In this document: positions 32,434 through 41,460 of the stretch, piece by piece
Position numbering within the stretch: the first letter of the stretch is position 1
Layout: each line of letters starts with the position of its first letter
DNA from: Ferrovibrio sp046297595
GTDB lineage: Bacteria > Pseudomonadota > Alphaproteobacteria > Ferrovibrionales > Ferrovibrionaceae
NCBI RefSeq assembly: GCF_046297595.1
Contig: NZ_JBKBHT010000005.1
Location: 62,001 to 126,000, forward strand
Length of the DNA stretch: 64,000 nt
Reading direction: 5' to 3'
Made by a program: the position numbers and the translations under genes
Notes under the pieces: generated by a model
Databases searched by the model: none
Told to the model about the DNA's origin: nothing
What the model saw: the letters and a program-made list of their open reading frames with translations, nothing else

Positions 32434-33270
32434 TCAATGCGGGCCTGGCAGGACCACCACGGTGGGCTTTTTCGGCAGGGATGCCCGCGAGACCTCCAGC
32501 ATCGGTCCCTCGTTCAGCCGGATGTCGTGGCTGTCGCGCAGGCGGACGAGAAAGCGTTCCAGCGTGCTTTCGCTGAAATAATGCATCGGGATCAGCAGCG
32601 GCGCGCCGATCTGCGCGATCACTTCCTGCATCTCGAAGATGTTCAGTGTGAAGCCGCCATCGACCGGCACCATCAGCACATCGATCTTGCCCAGATCGGC
32701 CAGGTGGCCGGGCGTCAGCTTGTGATGCAGGTGGCCCAGATGGGCGATGCAGAGCTGCGAGACATCGAAGATGAAAATCGAATTGCCGTCGTATTCCGTG
32801 CCGCTGCCGTAATTGCGCAGGTTGGTGGGCACGTTGCGCACGCGCATGTCCTTGTATTGCACATTGTGACGTGCCTGTTTGCCCTGGTGCGTCCAGCCGC
32901 GCAGAACGTGAGCGATGCCCGGTTCCGGGCTGTCGGTGAAATGGGTGGTGTGGGCGTAGTTCATCGTCACGATGTCGGGCCGCACCGGCGGGCGGATGTA
33001 ATCGTTGTAGTCGGTGGCGGCCGTCGCGCCCTGCGGGCTTTCGATCAGGAATGTGGCATGGCCGATAAAGGTGATGCGGGCGGTGTTCGGCGCCGCGGCA
33101 GCCAGGGAGTATGAGAGCGGGGAGTATGAGGCCGGCATGATGCGGGCCGGGGGATGTCCGGCGACGGCACCGAGGCAGGCCGCCAGCAGCGGCGCCGGCA
33201 GCAGTATCAGGGTGAAAGCAAGCATTGAAACGCAGAAAACCGGAAGACGCAAAACCGTACGGTGCCACAT
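32434..33270 (-). CDS. MBL-fold hydrolase, probable lipoprotein
   Basis: A 278-residue protein of the UlaG-like metallo-beta-lactamase superfamily. TARITFIGHATFLIESPQG starts the fold, and FDVSQLCIAHLGHLHHKLTPGHLADLGKIDVLMVPVDGG carries the middle His ligands. The usual HxHxDH motif is replaced by AHTTHFTD near residue 105, so metal binding may be altered. The N-terminus has a hydrophobic segment ending in LLAAC, a plausible lipobox. The ATG at 33270 is used, with GAGG upstream; a GTG lies three codons earlier. The substrate is unknown. Confidence 0.8.
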   Translation of the reverse strand: MWHRTVLRLPVFCVSMLAFTLILLPAPLLAACLGAVAGHPPARIMPASYSPLSYSLAAAAPNTARITFIGHATFLIESPQGATAATDYNDYIRPPVRPDIVTMNYAHTTHFTDSPEPGIAHVLRGWTHQGKQARHNVQYKDMRVRNVPTNLRNYGSGTEYDGNSIFIFDVSQLCIAHLGHLHHKLTPGHLADLGKIDVLMVPVDGGFTLNIFEMQEVIAQIGAPLLIPMHYFSESTLERFLVRLRDSHDIRLNEGPMLEVSRASLPKKPTVVVLPGPH

Positions 33271-33382
33271 GGCAGTCACCTCGGGGTCTGGGGCGGTCTT
33301 GTGCGGAGAGTATAGGCCGGAAGCGGGCGAGGCCCAGAGGAGATTGAGTCGGAGGGGCGGCGGGCCGGCGACGCCGCCGATA

Positions 33383-33874
33383 TCAGGGACGGCAGATCGG
33401 GATTTCGTTCACCAGCAGGTTGTTGTGCAGCTTGGCGTAATACTGGAAGCCCTTCCATTTTTCCGTCTTGATCCGCTCGACCACGTCATAGGTCGCCTTA
33501 CAGACGGCGTCGTTCACCTGCACGGCCTTCATGGTGGCCACGATGGAATCGGTCTCCCACTGCGCGGCCTGGGCGCGGTTGGGATAAATCCGCGCGATGG
33601 CCTGCTGCCGCAGTTCCACGGCGTTGCGCAGGCGGTCGGCATTTTCCTGGTCAAAAGCATACCAGTCATCCAGCGCGCCCTGGCCCGCCGGATCGATCTG
33701 CACGCAGCGGCGCAGGATTTCGCGCAACTGAACGCCGGTGCGCACTTCCGCCTCGGCCTGGGCTTCCTTCGGCATGAAGCAGGGGCCAGGCTTGCGGTTG
33801 CCCTGGTTCGGCGCCTGCGCCCAGGTTGCCGGCGCGGCGAGCAGCAGCAGGAACGTGACAATAAAACGATACAT
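33383..33874 (-). CDS. Periplasmic protein of unknown function
   Basis: A 163-residue protein with a clear signal peptide, MYRFIVTFLLLLAAPATWAQA, cleaved after about residue 19. The mature part has four Cys (near CFMP, CVQI, CKAT and the terminal CRP) and long charged helices with many Ala, Gln and Arg. No domain is recognised. It lies 10 bp downstream of the MmgE/PrpD gene in the same direction. Confidence 0.6.
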   Translation of the reverse strand: MYRFIVTFLLLLAAPATWAQAPNQGNRKPGPCFMPKEAQAEAEVRTGVQLREILRRCVQIDPAGQGALDDWYAFDQENADRLRNAVELRQQAIARIYPNRAQAAQWETDSIVATMKAVQVNDAVCKATYDVVERIKTEKWKGFQYYAKLHNNLLVNEIPICRP

Positions 33875-33884
33875 GGCGGGATAG

Positions 33885-35189
33885 TTATACCACGGCCTGC
33901 GGCAGGTCCGGTATCGGCGCATCTTCGGCCAGGGCAAAAATCGCGTCGATGAAGCGCTGCGGTTCGGCAATGCCGCCATAGTCCAGCAGCATGGCGGCCT
34001 TGGCGCGCATGGCGGACTCATCCAGCGGATTTTCCGGATCCCCATAGGCATGTTCGCGCTCGGCGCTGATCGTCGCGCCATCACCCAGCCAGGCCGTGAC
34101 GCGCGCGCCCCAGGCATCGGGATAGCGCGTGGTGAAAGGCGCAACCGCCTCGATGCTCACCGTGGCGGCCGTGGCCGCCAGCCGTGCGCGCGCTGGCGCA
34201 TCGAAGCTGGCGAAATCGACCTTGCCATCGGTCAGTGCGGCGGCGGCGGTATGCTGCAGCGAGAATTTTGCTTCGTATTCGCTGTTCGATACCACACGGT
34301 CGCAGACATCCAGTGCCGCCTGGTAGGTAGCGACATGGATGCGCTCGATGGGTCGGTTGCCGATCTTCGCCGCGATCTCCAGCCCGGCATCGATGGTGGG
34401 ATGCGTGTGGCGGCAGCTTGGCCATGGCTTGATCGAGGTGAGCGTGAGTTGCCACGGCGCATCCGCATCGGCCAGCAGGCGCTCGGGACGTGGATCGGCG
34501 CAGGTCGCCTTAAAGAAACCCTTCTCGCCTTCCAGGATCTGCGGCGGACCGGAGAAACCGCGCGATGCCAGGTCGGCGGCCAGCAGGCCGGCTTCGGCCG
34601 CGCGGCCGGCATGCAGATGTTTGCTCATCGCGCCGGTGGCGAGGAACTGCCACAGGCCGGAGGATTGCGTGCCGGCATTGCCCAGCGCGTCGGTCATCGC
34701 CGCATGATCGAGGCCAAGCAGGTCGCCGGCGGCATAGGCGGAACCGAACGGTCCGCAGGTGGCGGTATTGTGCCAGATTTTGTAATGCGCGGGCCCCACC
34801 GCCATGCCGACGCGGCAGCAGGCCTCGAAGCCGCGCAGCACGGCAGCCAGGAAAGCGCGGCCGCGGATGTTGCGACGTCGCGCCAGCGCCCAGGCCGCCG
34901 GCACCACCACGCAGCCCGGATGCACGACGGAGGCGCGATGCAGGTCGTCGACTTCCAGGATATGCGTCAGGCCGCCCAGCAGCAGCGCCTCGCGTCCCGT
35001 GGTCAGCGGTTCGGCGGCGGCCCAGTCGAGCAGGATGGCGCCCGGTTTGGTCATGCGCCCGGCAATCGCATTGGCCAGAGCATCGAGGGTGAACAGCACG
35101 GCGGCGCGCCCGTCCTGCGGCGTGATAGGTCGGGCGGCGATGAGGGCGGCGAGCCGGCCGGTGAGCGAAAGCGGGGCATGGGCTGTCAT
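33885..35189 (-). CDS. MmgE/PrpD-family protein
   Basis: A 434-residue protein of the 2-methylcitrate dehydratase-like family. The all-helical N-terminal domain contains LGGLTHILEVDDLHRASVVHPGCVVVPAAWALA (about 72-104) with the conserved D-D-H and VHPG. The middle IKPWPSCRHTHPTIDA motif (about 258-273) is diagnostic. No prpB or prpC is nearby, so methylcitrate metabolism is not implied. Many alphaproteobacterial paralogues are of unknown substrate. Confidence 0.88.
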   Translation of the reverse strand: MTAHAPLSLTGRLAALIAARPITPQDGRAAVLFTLDALANAIAGRMTKPGAILLDWAAAEPLTTGREALLLGGLTHILEVDDLHRASVVHPGCVVVPAAWALARRRNIRGRAFLAAVLRGFEACCRVGMAVGPAHYKIWHNTATCGPFGSAYAAGDLLGLDHAAMTDALGNAGTQSSGLWQFLATGAMSKHLHAGRAAEAGLLAADLASRGFSGPPQILEGEKGFFKATCADPRPERLLADADAPWQLTLTSIKPWPSCRHTHPTIDAGLEIAAKIGNRPIERIHVATYQAALDVCDRVVSNSEYEAKFSLQHTAAAALTDGKVDFASFDAPARARLAATAATVSIEAVAPFTTRYPDAWGARVTAWLGDGATISAEREHAYGDPENPLDESAMRAKAAMLLDYGGIAEPQRFIDAIFALAEDAPIPDLPQAVV

Positions 35190-35291
35190 GAGATGACCTG
35201 AAACTGGAAAACGGTTAACGGAAATTTACCATCCATGCCGGCAATGTCACTTTTTTGCCCATCACCGGCCGAATCGGTCTTTCGGGAAAGC

Positions 35292-36155
35292 ATGTCCGCG
35301 ACCTTGAATACCATTCTGTGGGGATTCCTGAATCCCGGCAATCTGCTCTTTGCCCTGCTGGTGCTGGCGCTGGTGCTGTCGTGGTGGCGGCGCACCCGGC
35401 GGTTCGGGATCGGCCTGGGTGTCGTCATGCTGGGCGTGATGCTGGCATTGGCCGTACTGCCGATACGCAAGATTCTTCTTGCACCGCTGGAGCAGTATTT
35501 CCCGGCCCCGATGCTGCCTGAACGCGTGACCGGCATCGTGGTGCTGGGCGGGGCGGAAGAGCCGGATGTCTATGCGCGACACGGCTGGCCGGAGGTGAAT
35601 GGCAATGCCGACCGGCTGATCGCCTTCGCCGCGCTGGCGAGCCGCTATCCGGAGGCAAGGCTGGTTTTCACCGGCGGCGCGGCAATTGCCGCCGAAGGCC
35701 GCCGCCAGACCGAGGCGGATGTGGCGGCTGCGGTTTTTACCATGCTCGGGCTGGAGCCTTCGCGGGTCGAATTCGATTCCAAGGCCGGCAATACCATCGA
35801 GAATGCGCGGTTTGCCAAGGAGATTGCCCAGCCGAAGCCGGGTGAGACCTGGCTGCTAGTGACGTCGGCACGGCATATGCCGCGCGCCGTCAACTGCTTC
35901 AATGCCATCGACTGGCCGGTGCTGCCTTACCCGGTCGATTACATCACTGCGCCGTCGCGGGGATGGGACTTCCAGCCCTTGCGAGCTTTATCGAGCCTCA
36001 ATGCCCTGAGCAAGGAATGGATCGGCCTGCTGGTCTATCGGCTGACCGGGCAGACGCGGGCATTCCTGCCGCCCAGGCCGCCAGAGGCAGAGTCGCGAAA
36101 TATCACAGGTCAGGTCTTGGCCCCGCGCGCGGCGCGGGGTAACACCCCAGAGTGA
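35292..36155 (+). CDS. YdcF/ElyC-like DUF218 membrane protein
   Basis: A 287-residue protein with two N-terminal membrane helices (about 10-30 and 38-58) and a periplasmic DUF218 domain. The signature pieces are IVVLGGAEEPD, LVFTGGAA, FDSKAGNTIENARFAKE and LLVTSARHMPRAVNCF. In E. coli ElyC, a relative, affects peptidoglycan assembly. ATG 35292 has GGGAAAG just upstream; an in-frame ATG at 35235 is possible. It ends 26 bp before mltB, so it may be the first gene of the wall cluster. Confidence 0.85.
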   Translation: MSATLNTILWGFLNPGNLLFALLVLALVLSWWRRTRRFGIGLGVVMLGVMLALAVLPIRKILLAPLEQYFPAPMLPERVTGIVVLGGAEEPDVYARHGWPEVNGNADRLIAFAALASRYPEARLVFTGGAAIAAEGRRQTEADVAAAVFTMLGLEPSRVEFDSKAGNTIENARFAKEIAQPKPGETWLLVTSARHMPRAVNCFNAIDWPVLPYPVDYITAPSRGWDFQPLRALSSLNALSKEWIGLLVYRLTGQTRAFLPPRPPEAESRNITGQVLAPRAARGNTPE

Positions 36156-36181
36156 CAACGATGCGTGGATTCGGAGACGGA

Positions 36182-37315
36182 ATGATGCGACGGATGCGGT
36201 ACGGCGCAGTAATGCTCGGACTGGTGCTTGCGGCCTGCGGCATGCGGCAGTCCGGCCAGCCCGCGGATGCGGCCGTGCCGCCGGCGGTTCCAGGCGGAAC
36301 TGCGCAGAATGCCGCCATCACCGCGCCGACCACAACGGGCGGACAACCGACGGAGCAGGTTGCTTTCAACCGCGCCGATTTCGATGCCTTTCTGGCCGAC
36401 GTGCGCAGCGAGGCCCTGCAGAAGGGCATCAAGGCCGATGTGGTGAATACCGCGCTGGCCGGAGTCGAGCCGGTGATGCGCATTATCGAGCGCGACCGTA
36501 ACCAAGCTGAATTCAAGCTGACTTTCTCCACCTATCGCGACCGCGTGATCACACCGGCGAATGTGTCGCGCGGGCAGAAGCTGCGCGAGGAACAGCAGGT
36601 CTTGCTGCGTCAGGTGGCGCAGCGTTACGGCGTGCAGCCGCGCTTTGTGCTGGCGATCTGGGGCATCGAGACGCGCTACGGCGCCGTGAAAGCGGATGTA
36701 CCGCTGTTCCATTCGCTGGCGACGCTGGCCTTCGACCGTCGCCGGTCCGCTTACTTCCGTAACGAGCTGTTCGCCGCGCTCACCATGCTGGATCGTGGCT
36801 ATATCGATTTCACCAGCATGAAGGGGTCGTGGGCGGGCGCGATGGGGCAGCCCCAGTTCATGCCCAGCAGCTACCTGGCCTATGCCGAGGATTTCGACGG
36901 CGACGGCAAGCGCGACATCTGGAACAACCGCGGCGACGTGTTCGCCTCGATCGCCAACTACCTGGCCAAGGCCGGCTGGAACACGGCGCAGACCTGGGGC
37001 CGCGAGGTGAAGGTCTCTCCGGCGCTGCAGAACCGGCTGGGCGAGTTTGCCCGCGAGGGCAAGTCGGGCTGCCGCGCCATCGACCAGATGACCCGAGACC
37101 TGCCGCTTGCCGAATGGGAAAAGCTGGGCCTGCGCCGCGCCGATGGCGGCGATCTGCCCAAGGCCCAGATTTCCGGTGCCCTGGTGCAGCCGGATGGGGC
37201 CAAGGGGCCGTCCTTCCTGGTCTATGGCAATTATCGCTCCGTCCTGCGCTATAACTGCGCCCATCACTATGCTTTGACCGTCAGTCTGCTTGCCGATCAG
37301 CTGGGTGATGGCTAA
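36182..37315 (+). CDS. mltB: MltB-family lytic murein transglycosylase, lipoprotein
   Basis: A 377-residue enzyme that cleaves peptidoglycan glycan strands to 1,6-anhydro ends. The lipobox LAAC ends at Cys19, so it should be lipid-anchored in the outer membrane. The catalytic Glu is E163 in IWGIETRYG. GAMGQPQFMPSSYLAYAEDFDGDGKRDIWNN is the family Ca-site region. A Pro/Ala/Thr-rich linker occupies about 22-58. No peptidoglycan-binding tail is present. ATG 36182 has GGAG 5 nt upstream; in-frame starts at 36152 and 36161 are possible. Confidence 0.92.
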   Translation: MMRRMRYGAVMLGLVLAACGMRQSGQPADAAVPPAVPGGTAQNAAITAPTTTGGQPTEQVAFNRADFDAFLADVRSEALQKGIKADVVNTALAGVEPVMRIIERDRNQAEFKLTFSTYRDRVITPANVSRGQKLREEQQVLLRQVAQRYGVQPRFVLAIWGIETRYGAVKADVPLFHSLATLAFDRRRSAYFRNELFAALTMLDRGYIDFTSMKGSWAGAMGQPQFMPSSYLAYAEDFDGDGKRDIWNNRGDVFASIANYLAKAGWNTAQTWGREVKVSPALQNRLGEFAREGKSGCRAIDQMTRDLPLAEWEKLGLRRADGGDLPKAQISGALVQPDGAKGPSFLVYGNYRSVLRYNCAHHYALTVSLLADQLGDG

Positions 37316-37334
37316 TATGCACCACATATAGATT

Positions 37335-38453
37335 ATGCAGCATCGTCGGCACGCCATCCCTTGCTTGATCCTGGGGGGTCGGGGGGAGTCCCGAACCGCC
37401 GGGGTATCGCGCGCCCAGTCGCCCGGCGCCTGGTCGGCGCGTGCCCGGCTGGCTGTCCTACTCCTGGCCGCCAGCTTCGGTCTGGCCGGCTGCGCCGAGA
37501 CCACCCTGTTCAACCATGCCGCCAAATCGGTGATGCGCGGTGAACCCGGCCAATCCTCCGGCCCGGGCAAGGGCGGCATCTACAAGGTCGGCAATCCCTA
37601 TCAGATCAACGGCGTCTGGTATTACCCGAAGGAAGACCCGAATTACGACGAGACCGGCATCGGCTCGTGGTATGGCGAGCAATTCCACGGCAAGGCCACC
37701 GCCAATGGCGAAGTCTTCGACATGAACGAGGTGACGGCGGCGCATCCGACGCTGCCGATGCCATCGCTGGTGCGCGTCACCAATCTGGAGAATGGCCGCT
37801 CGATCGTCGTGCGCATGAACGACCGTGGGCCGTATGCGAATAACCGCATCATCGACCTGTCGCGGCGTTCGGCCCAGTTGCTGGGGTATGAGCGTCAGGG
37901 CACTGCGAAGGTGCGGGTGCAGTATATCGGTCCGGCGCCGATGGGCGGCGAGGCCGCGCCGACCATGGTGGCTTCGCGCAGCGTTGGCGGCGACGAGCGT
38001 CCCGCAGCCGCGCCGCGGGGTGGCGTTTCGACTGAGGCATTGCCGCCGCCGCCCGGCGTGAAGGGCAAAAGCGCAGAAGTGGCCAAGCCGGCGGAAGGCC
38101 AGCCGTCGCCGATGCAGATCCTGGCCGCGCAGCGACCGGCCGAGGGCGCTGCGGCGACCACCTCGACCGACGCCGCATCCACCGACCTGAAACAGCAGAA
38201 GGTGGAGGTCGGCCCCGCCCGCGGCGGCCAGATCTATGTGCAGGTGGGGGCCTTCACCCTGCACGAAAACGCCCACAAGCTCGCCGCGCAGATGTCACTG
38301 ATCGGCCCCGCCAACGTGTCATCGACCTTCGTCAACAAGCAGGAATTCTTCCGCGTGCGGCTGGGGCCCTATAACCAGGTGGCCGCCGCCGACCAGGCCC
38401 TGCAGCAAGTGATCAGTAACGGACAGACCAATGCGCGTATCGTCGTTGAATAA
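37335..38453 (+). CDS. rlpA: RlpA-family septal ring lytic transglycosylase with SPOR domain
   Basis: A 372-residue lipoprotein, with lipobox LAGC at Cys53. The double-psi beta-barrel (about 108-200) has ASWYG-like GSWYGEQFHGKATANGEVFDMNEVTAAHPTLP and RMNDRGPY. A Pro/Ala-rich linker leads to a C-terminal SPOR domain (about 293-372), which targets denuded glycan at the septum. The 35-residue extension before the hydrophobic signal is unusual but no closer start codon exists. It overlaps dacC by 23 bp. Confidence 0.92.
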   Translation: MQHRRHAIPCLILGGRGESRTAGVSRAQSPGAWSARARLAVLLLAASFGLAGCAETTLFNHAAKSVMRGEPGQSSGPGKGGIYKVGNPYQINGVWYYPKEDPNYDETGIGSWYGEQFHGKATANGEVFDMNEVTAAHPTLPMPSLVRVTNLENGRSIVVRMNDRGPYANNRIIDLSRRSAQLLGYERQGTAKVRVQYIGPAPMGGEAAPTMVASRSVGGDERPAAAPRGGVSTEALPPPPGVKGKSAEVAKPAEGQPSPMQILAAQRPAEGAAATTSTDAASTDLKQQKVEVGPARGGQIYVQVGAFTLHENAHKLAAQMSLIGPANVSSTFVNKQEFFRVRLGPYNQVAAADQALQQVISNGQTNARIVVE

Positions 38454-39615
38454 GATTGCCGCTGTTTTCCTCGCCGGACTGATGCTGGCGGGTCTTGCCC
38501 GTCCGGCCGTTGCCCAGCTGGGGCAGGTCGAAACGGTGGCGCGGCAGATGATCCTGATCGATGCCGATACCGACACCGTGATCTTCGAGAAGAATTCCGA
38601 AGAGCTGATGCCGCCCTCGTCGATGTCCAAGCTGATGACGGCCTTCATGGTGTTCGAGCAGCTGGCCGCCGGCAAGCTGCGCATGGACGACATGCTGCCG
38701 GTCAGCGAAAAGGCCTGGCGCATCCAGGGCTCCAAGATGTTCGTGCCGCTGGGCGGACGGGTGAAGGTGGAAGACCTGCTGCGCGGCGTGATCGTGCAGT
38801 CGGGCAACGATGCTTGCATCGTGCTGGCCGAAGGCATTGCCGGCACCGAGGAGCGGTTTGCCGAAATGATGACCGACCGCGCCCGCGAACTCGGCCTGAA
38901 GAACAGCACCTTCCGCAACGCCTCGGGCTGGCCCGATCCGCAGCACCTGACCACGGCGCGCGACTTGGCCATCCTGGCCAAGCAGATCATCCGGCATCAC
39001 CCGCAATTCTATCATTTCTACGCCGAGAAGGAGTTCACCTACGGCGTGGACCAGGTATCCAAGAAGCCGATCACCCAGGGCAACCGCAATCCGCTGCTTT
39101 ACAAGGATATTGGCGCCGACGGCCTGAAGACCGGCCATACCGAGGCGGCCGGTTATGGCCTGACCGCGTCGGCCAAGCGCGGCGACCGCCGCCTGATTCT
39201 GGTGGTGAACGGCCTGAAGAGCATGAACGAGCGCTCGCGCGAGTCCGAGCGCCTGCTGGAACTCGGTTTCAGCCAGTTCGACAATTACAAGCTGTTCAGC
39301 GCCGGTGCGGTGGTGGACGAGGCCGATGTCTGGCTTGGCGATGCCCCGCGTATTCCGCTGATCATCGACCGCAACCTGACCCTGACCCTGCCGCGGCAGA
39401 GCAAAAATAACGTCAAGGTAACGGTATCCTACGACAACCCGATCCCGGCACCCATCGTCAAGGGCACCCCGGTGGCGACGCTCACTGTCACTAACAAGGA
39501 AGGCGCACTGGCCGAATTGCCGCTGGTGGCCGGCGCGGATGTGCAGCAACTCGGCTTCACCGGTCGCATCGGCGCGGCGATCAGCTATCTGCTGTGGGGC
39601 GCGAAGAAGCAGTGA
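38431..39615 (+). CDS. dacC: D-alanyl-D-alanine carboxypeptidase (PBP5/6 type)
   Basis: A 394-residue penicillin-binding protein that trims the terminal D-Ala from stem peptides. The signal peptide is about 1-28. The active-site motifs are S64-x2-K67, SGN 124-126 and KTG 233-235. The C-terminal domain and a final amphipathic helix (GRIGAAISYLLWGAKKQ) anchor it to the membrane. It overlaps rlpA by 23 bp, and its stop TGA overlaps the GTG start of tmk. The symbol follows common use for this gene position; dacA or dacF would serve equally. Confidence 0.92.
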   Translation: MRVSSLNKIAAVFLAGLMLAGLARPAVAQLGQVETVARQMILIDADTDTVIFEKNSEELMPPSSMSKLMTAFMVFEQLAAGKLRMDDMLPVSEKAWRIQGSKMFVPLGGRVKVEDLLRGVIVQSGNDACIVLAEGIAGTEERFAEMMTDRARELGLKNSTFRNASGWPDPQHLTTARDLAILAKQIIRHHPQFYHFYAEKEFTYGVDQVSKKPITQGNRNPLLYKDIGADGLKTGHTEAAGYGLTASAKRGDRRLILVVNGLKSMNERSRESERLLELGFSQFDNYKLFSAGAVVDEADVWLGDAPRIPLIIDRNLTLTLPRQSKNNVKVTVSYDNPIPAPIVKGTPVATLTVTNKEGALAELPLVAGADVQQLGFTGRIGAAISYLLWGAKKQ

Positions 39616-40283
39616 GCGCCACCTTTCCCGGGCGGTTCATCACCCTGGAAGGCGGCGAGGGCGCCGGCAAATCCACCCAGATCAGGCTGCTGGCCGACCG
39701 GCTGGCAGAGCGTGGCATAGAAACCCTGCTGACCCGCGAGCCCGGCGGCACGGCTGGCGCCGAAGCGATCCGCAGCCTGCTGGTGACCGGCGATCCCGAG
39801 CGCTGGGACGCGATGACCGAAACCCTGCTGCATTACGCCGCGCGTCGCGCCCATGTCGAAAAGACCGTGAAGCCGGCGCTGCGCCGGGGTGTCTGGGTGA
39901 TCTCCGACCGCTTCGCCGATTCCACCATGGCCTATCAGGGTTATGCCGGTGCGGTGGGGCGCGAGGCGGTGGCGGCGCTGCACAGACTTGTGCTGGACGA
40001 TTTCGCCCCGGACCTCACGCTGGTGCTCGACCTGCCGGTGGAAACCGGGCTTGCCCGGGCGAAGCAGCGCATGCAAGGCCAGAATGTACAAGGCTTGGCT
40101 GCCGCCGAGGATCGCTACGAGCGCATGGGCCGCGAGTTCCATGAAAAACTGCGCGGCGCGTTCCGCGACATCGCCGCGCGCGAGCCGCAGCGCTGCCGCC
40201 TGATCGATGCGGACCGCGACGTGGAGAGCGTCGCCGTGGCGCTCTGGCAGGCCGTGGTGGCGCAGTTTAGTCTCAAGCCATGA
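39612..40283 (+). CDS. tmk: Thymidylate kinase
   Basis: Phosphorylates dTMP to dTDP. It is 223 residues from the GTG at 39612, with P-loop GGEGAGKST (14-22), TREPGGT, and DRF in place of the usual DRY. The lid region QRMQGQNVQGLAAAEDRYERMG is complete. The start overlaps the dacC stop in GTGA, and the stop overlaps the holB start in ATGA, so translation is coupled throughout. Confidence 0.95.
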   Translation: MSATFPGRFITLEGGEGAGKSTQIRLLADRLAERGIETLLTREPGGTAGAEAIRSLLVTGDPERWDAMTETLLHYAARRAHVEKTVKPALRRGVWVISDRFADSTMAYQGYAGAVGREAVAALHRLVLDDFAPDLTLVLDLPVETGLARAKQRMQGQNVQGLAAAEDRYERMGREFHEKLRGAFRDIAAREPQRCRLIDADRDVESVAVALWQAVVAQFSLKP

Positions 40284-41410
40284 GTGGTCACGATCCGCAA
40301 CAGGCCGCGACCTGGGGGCCGCGCCATGCTTCCGTGCTGTTTGGCCATGCCGCAGCCGAGAAGGCGCTGCTGGAGGCCTGGGCCTCGGGTCGGCTGCCCC
40401 ATGCCTGGCTGATCACCGGGCCGCGCGGCGTTGGCAAATCGACGCTGGCCTTCCGCTTCGCGCGGTTCCTGCTGGCCCATGGTCCGGCTTCCGCCATGGA
40501 CAGCGGCCCCAGCCTGTTCGGCGATGCGCCGGCGCTGCCCGACACGCTGGCCATCGCGGAAGAGCATCCGGTGTTCCACCGCATTGCCAGCGCGGGCCAT
40601 GCCGACCTGATCACCGTGGAGCGCAGCTGGGACGACAAGGCCGAACGCTGGCGCGGCGACATCGTGGTGCAGGATGTGCGCGCGGTGAACGAACGCTTCG
40701 GCATGACGGCGGCCGAGGGCGGCTATCGCGTCTGCATCGTCGACGCGGCCGACGACATGAACGTGAACGCGGCGAATGCGCTGCTGAAGATCCTGGAAGA
40801 GCCGCCGCCGAACGCCATCCTGCTGCTGATCACCCATGCGCCGGGCGGCCTGCTGCCGACCATCCGCTCGCGCTGCCGCCGTCTGGCGCTCAAGCCACTG
40901 GACGACGCGGCCTTGCTGCCGGCACTGGACCGCCTGCTGCCCGACCTCGACGCCGCCGAACGGCGCGGGCTTGCGGTGCTGGCCGAGGGCTCGCCGGGCC
41001 GGGCCGTGATGCTGGCGGCACAGGGCGGGCTGAAACTGCTACATGGCCTGCTCGACATGGTTGGGCAGTTGCCCAAGCCCGATATCGCCAAGCTGCACGC
41101 CTTCGGCGATGCCATCAATCGCGACAAGAGCGGGGCGGGTTTCCACCTGATGACGGAACTGTTCCGCTGGTGGCTGGCACGGCTGGCCCGCGCCGCCGCC
41201 GCCGACCGGATCGGCGGCACCGGCTGGGCGGAAATCTTTCCCGGCGAGACGGCCCTGGCCCGCCGACTCGCCAGTTGGCAGGGTCCGGAACGCTGGGCCG
41301 AGGACTGGGAACAGTTCGGTCGCTTGCTCGATCGCGGGGAATCGGTCAATCTCGACCGCAAGCAGATGCTGCTCAATCTGTTTGCGGCATTGGGGCGGGC
41401 CGCCCGCTAG
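40280..41410 (+). CDS. holB: DNA polymerase III subunit delta'
   Basis: Clamp-loader subunit delta prime, 376 residues. The P-loop is GPRGVGKST (47-55). The SRC motif is in TIRSRCRR, preceded by NAANALLKILEEPPPNAI, the standard sequence of these AAA+ proteins. The zinc module of gammaproteobacterial delta' is absent, which is usual in this class. It is coupled to tmk by ATGA. In many alphaproteobacteria metG and tatD follow; here a Crp/Fnr gene follows instead. Confidence 0.93.
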   Translation: MSGHDPQQAATWGPRHASVLFGHAAAEKALLEAWASGRLPHAWLITGPRGVGKSTLAFRFARFLLAHGPASAMDSGPSLFGDAPALPDTLAIAEEHPVFHRIASAGHADLITVERSWDDKAERWRGDIVVQDVRAVNERFGMTAAEGGYRVCIVDAADDMNVNAANALLKILEEPPPNAILLLITHAPGGLLPTIRSRCRRLALKPLDDAALLPALDRLLPDLDAAERRGLAVLAEGSPGRAVMLAAQGGLKLLHGLLDMVGQLPKPDIAKLHAFGDAINRDKSGAGFHLMTELFRWWLARLARAAAADRIGGTGWAEIFPGETALARRLASWQGPERWAEDWEQFGRLLDRGESVNLDRKQMLLNLFAALGRAAR

Positions 41411-41460
41411 GCTGGCTACCCCGGCCGTTTGCCGCCGATTTTTGCGGCATGGGGGATCCA

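Noticed and set aside
36121..36139. Terminator at CCCCGCGC/GCGCGGGG
   Set aside because: It lies inside the YdcF coding region and has no T-tract.
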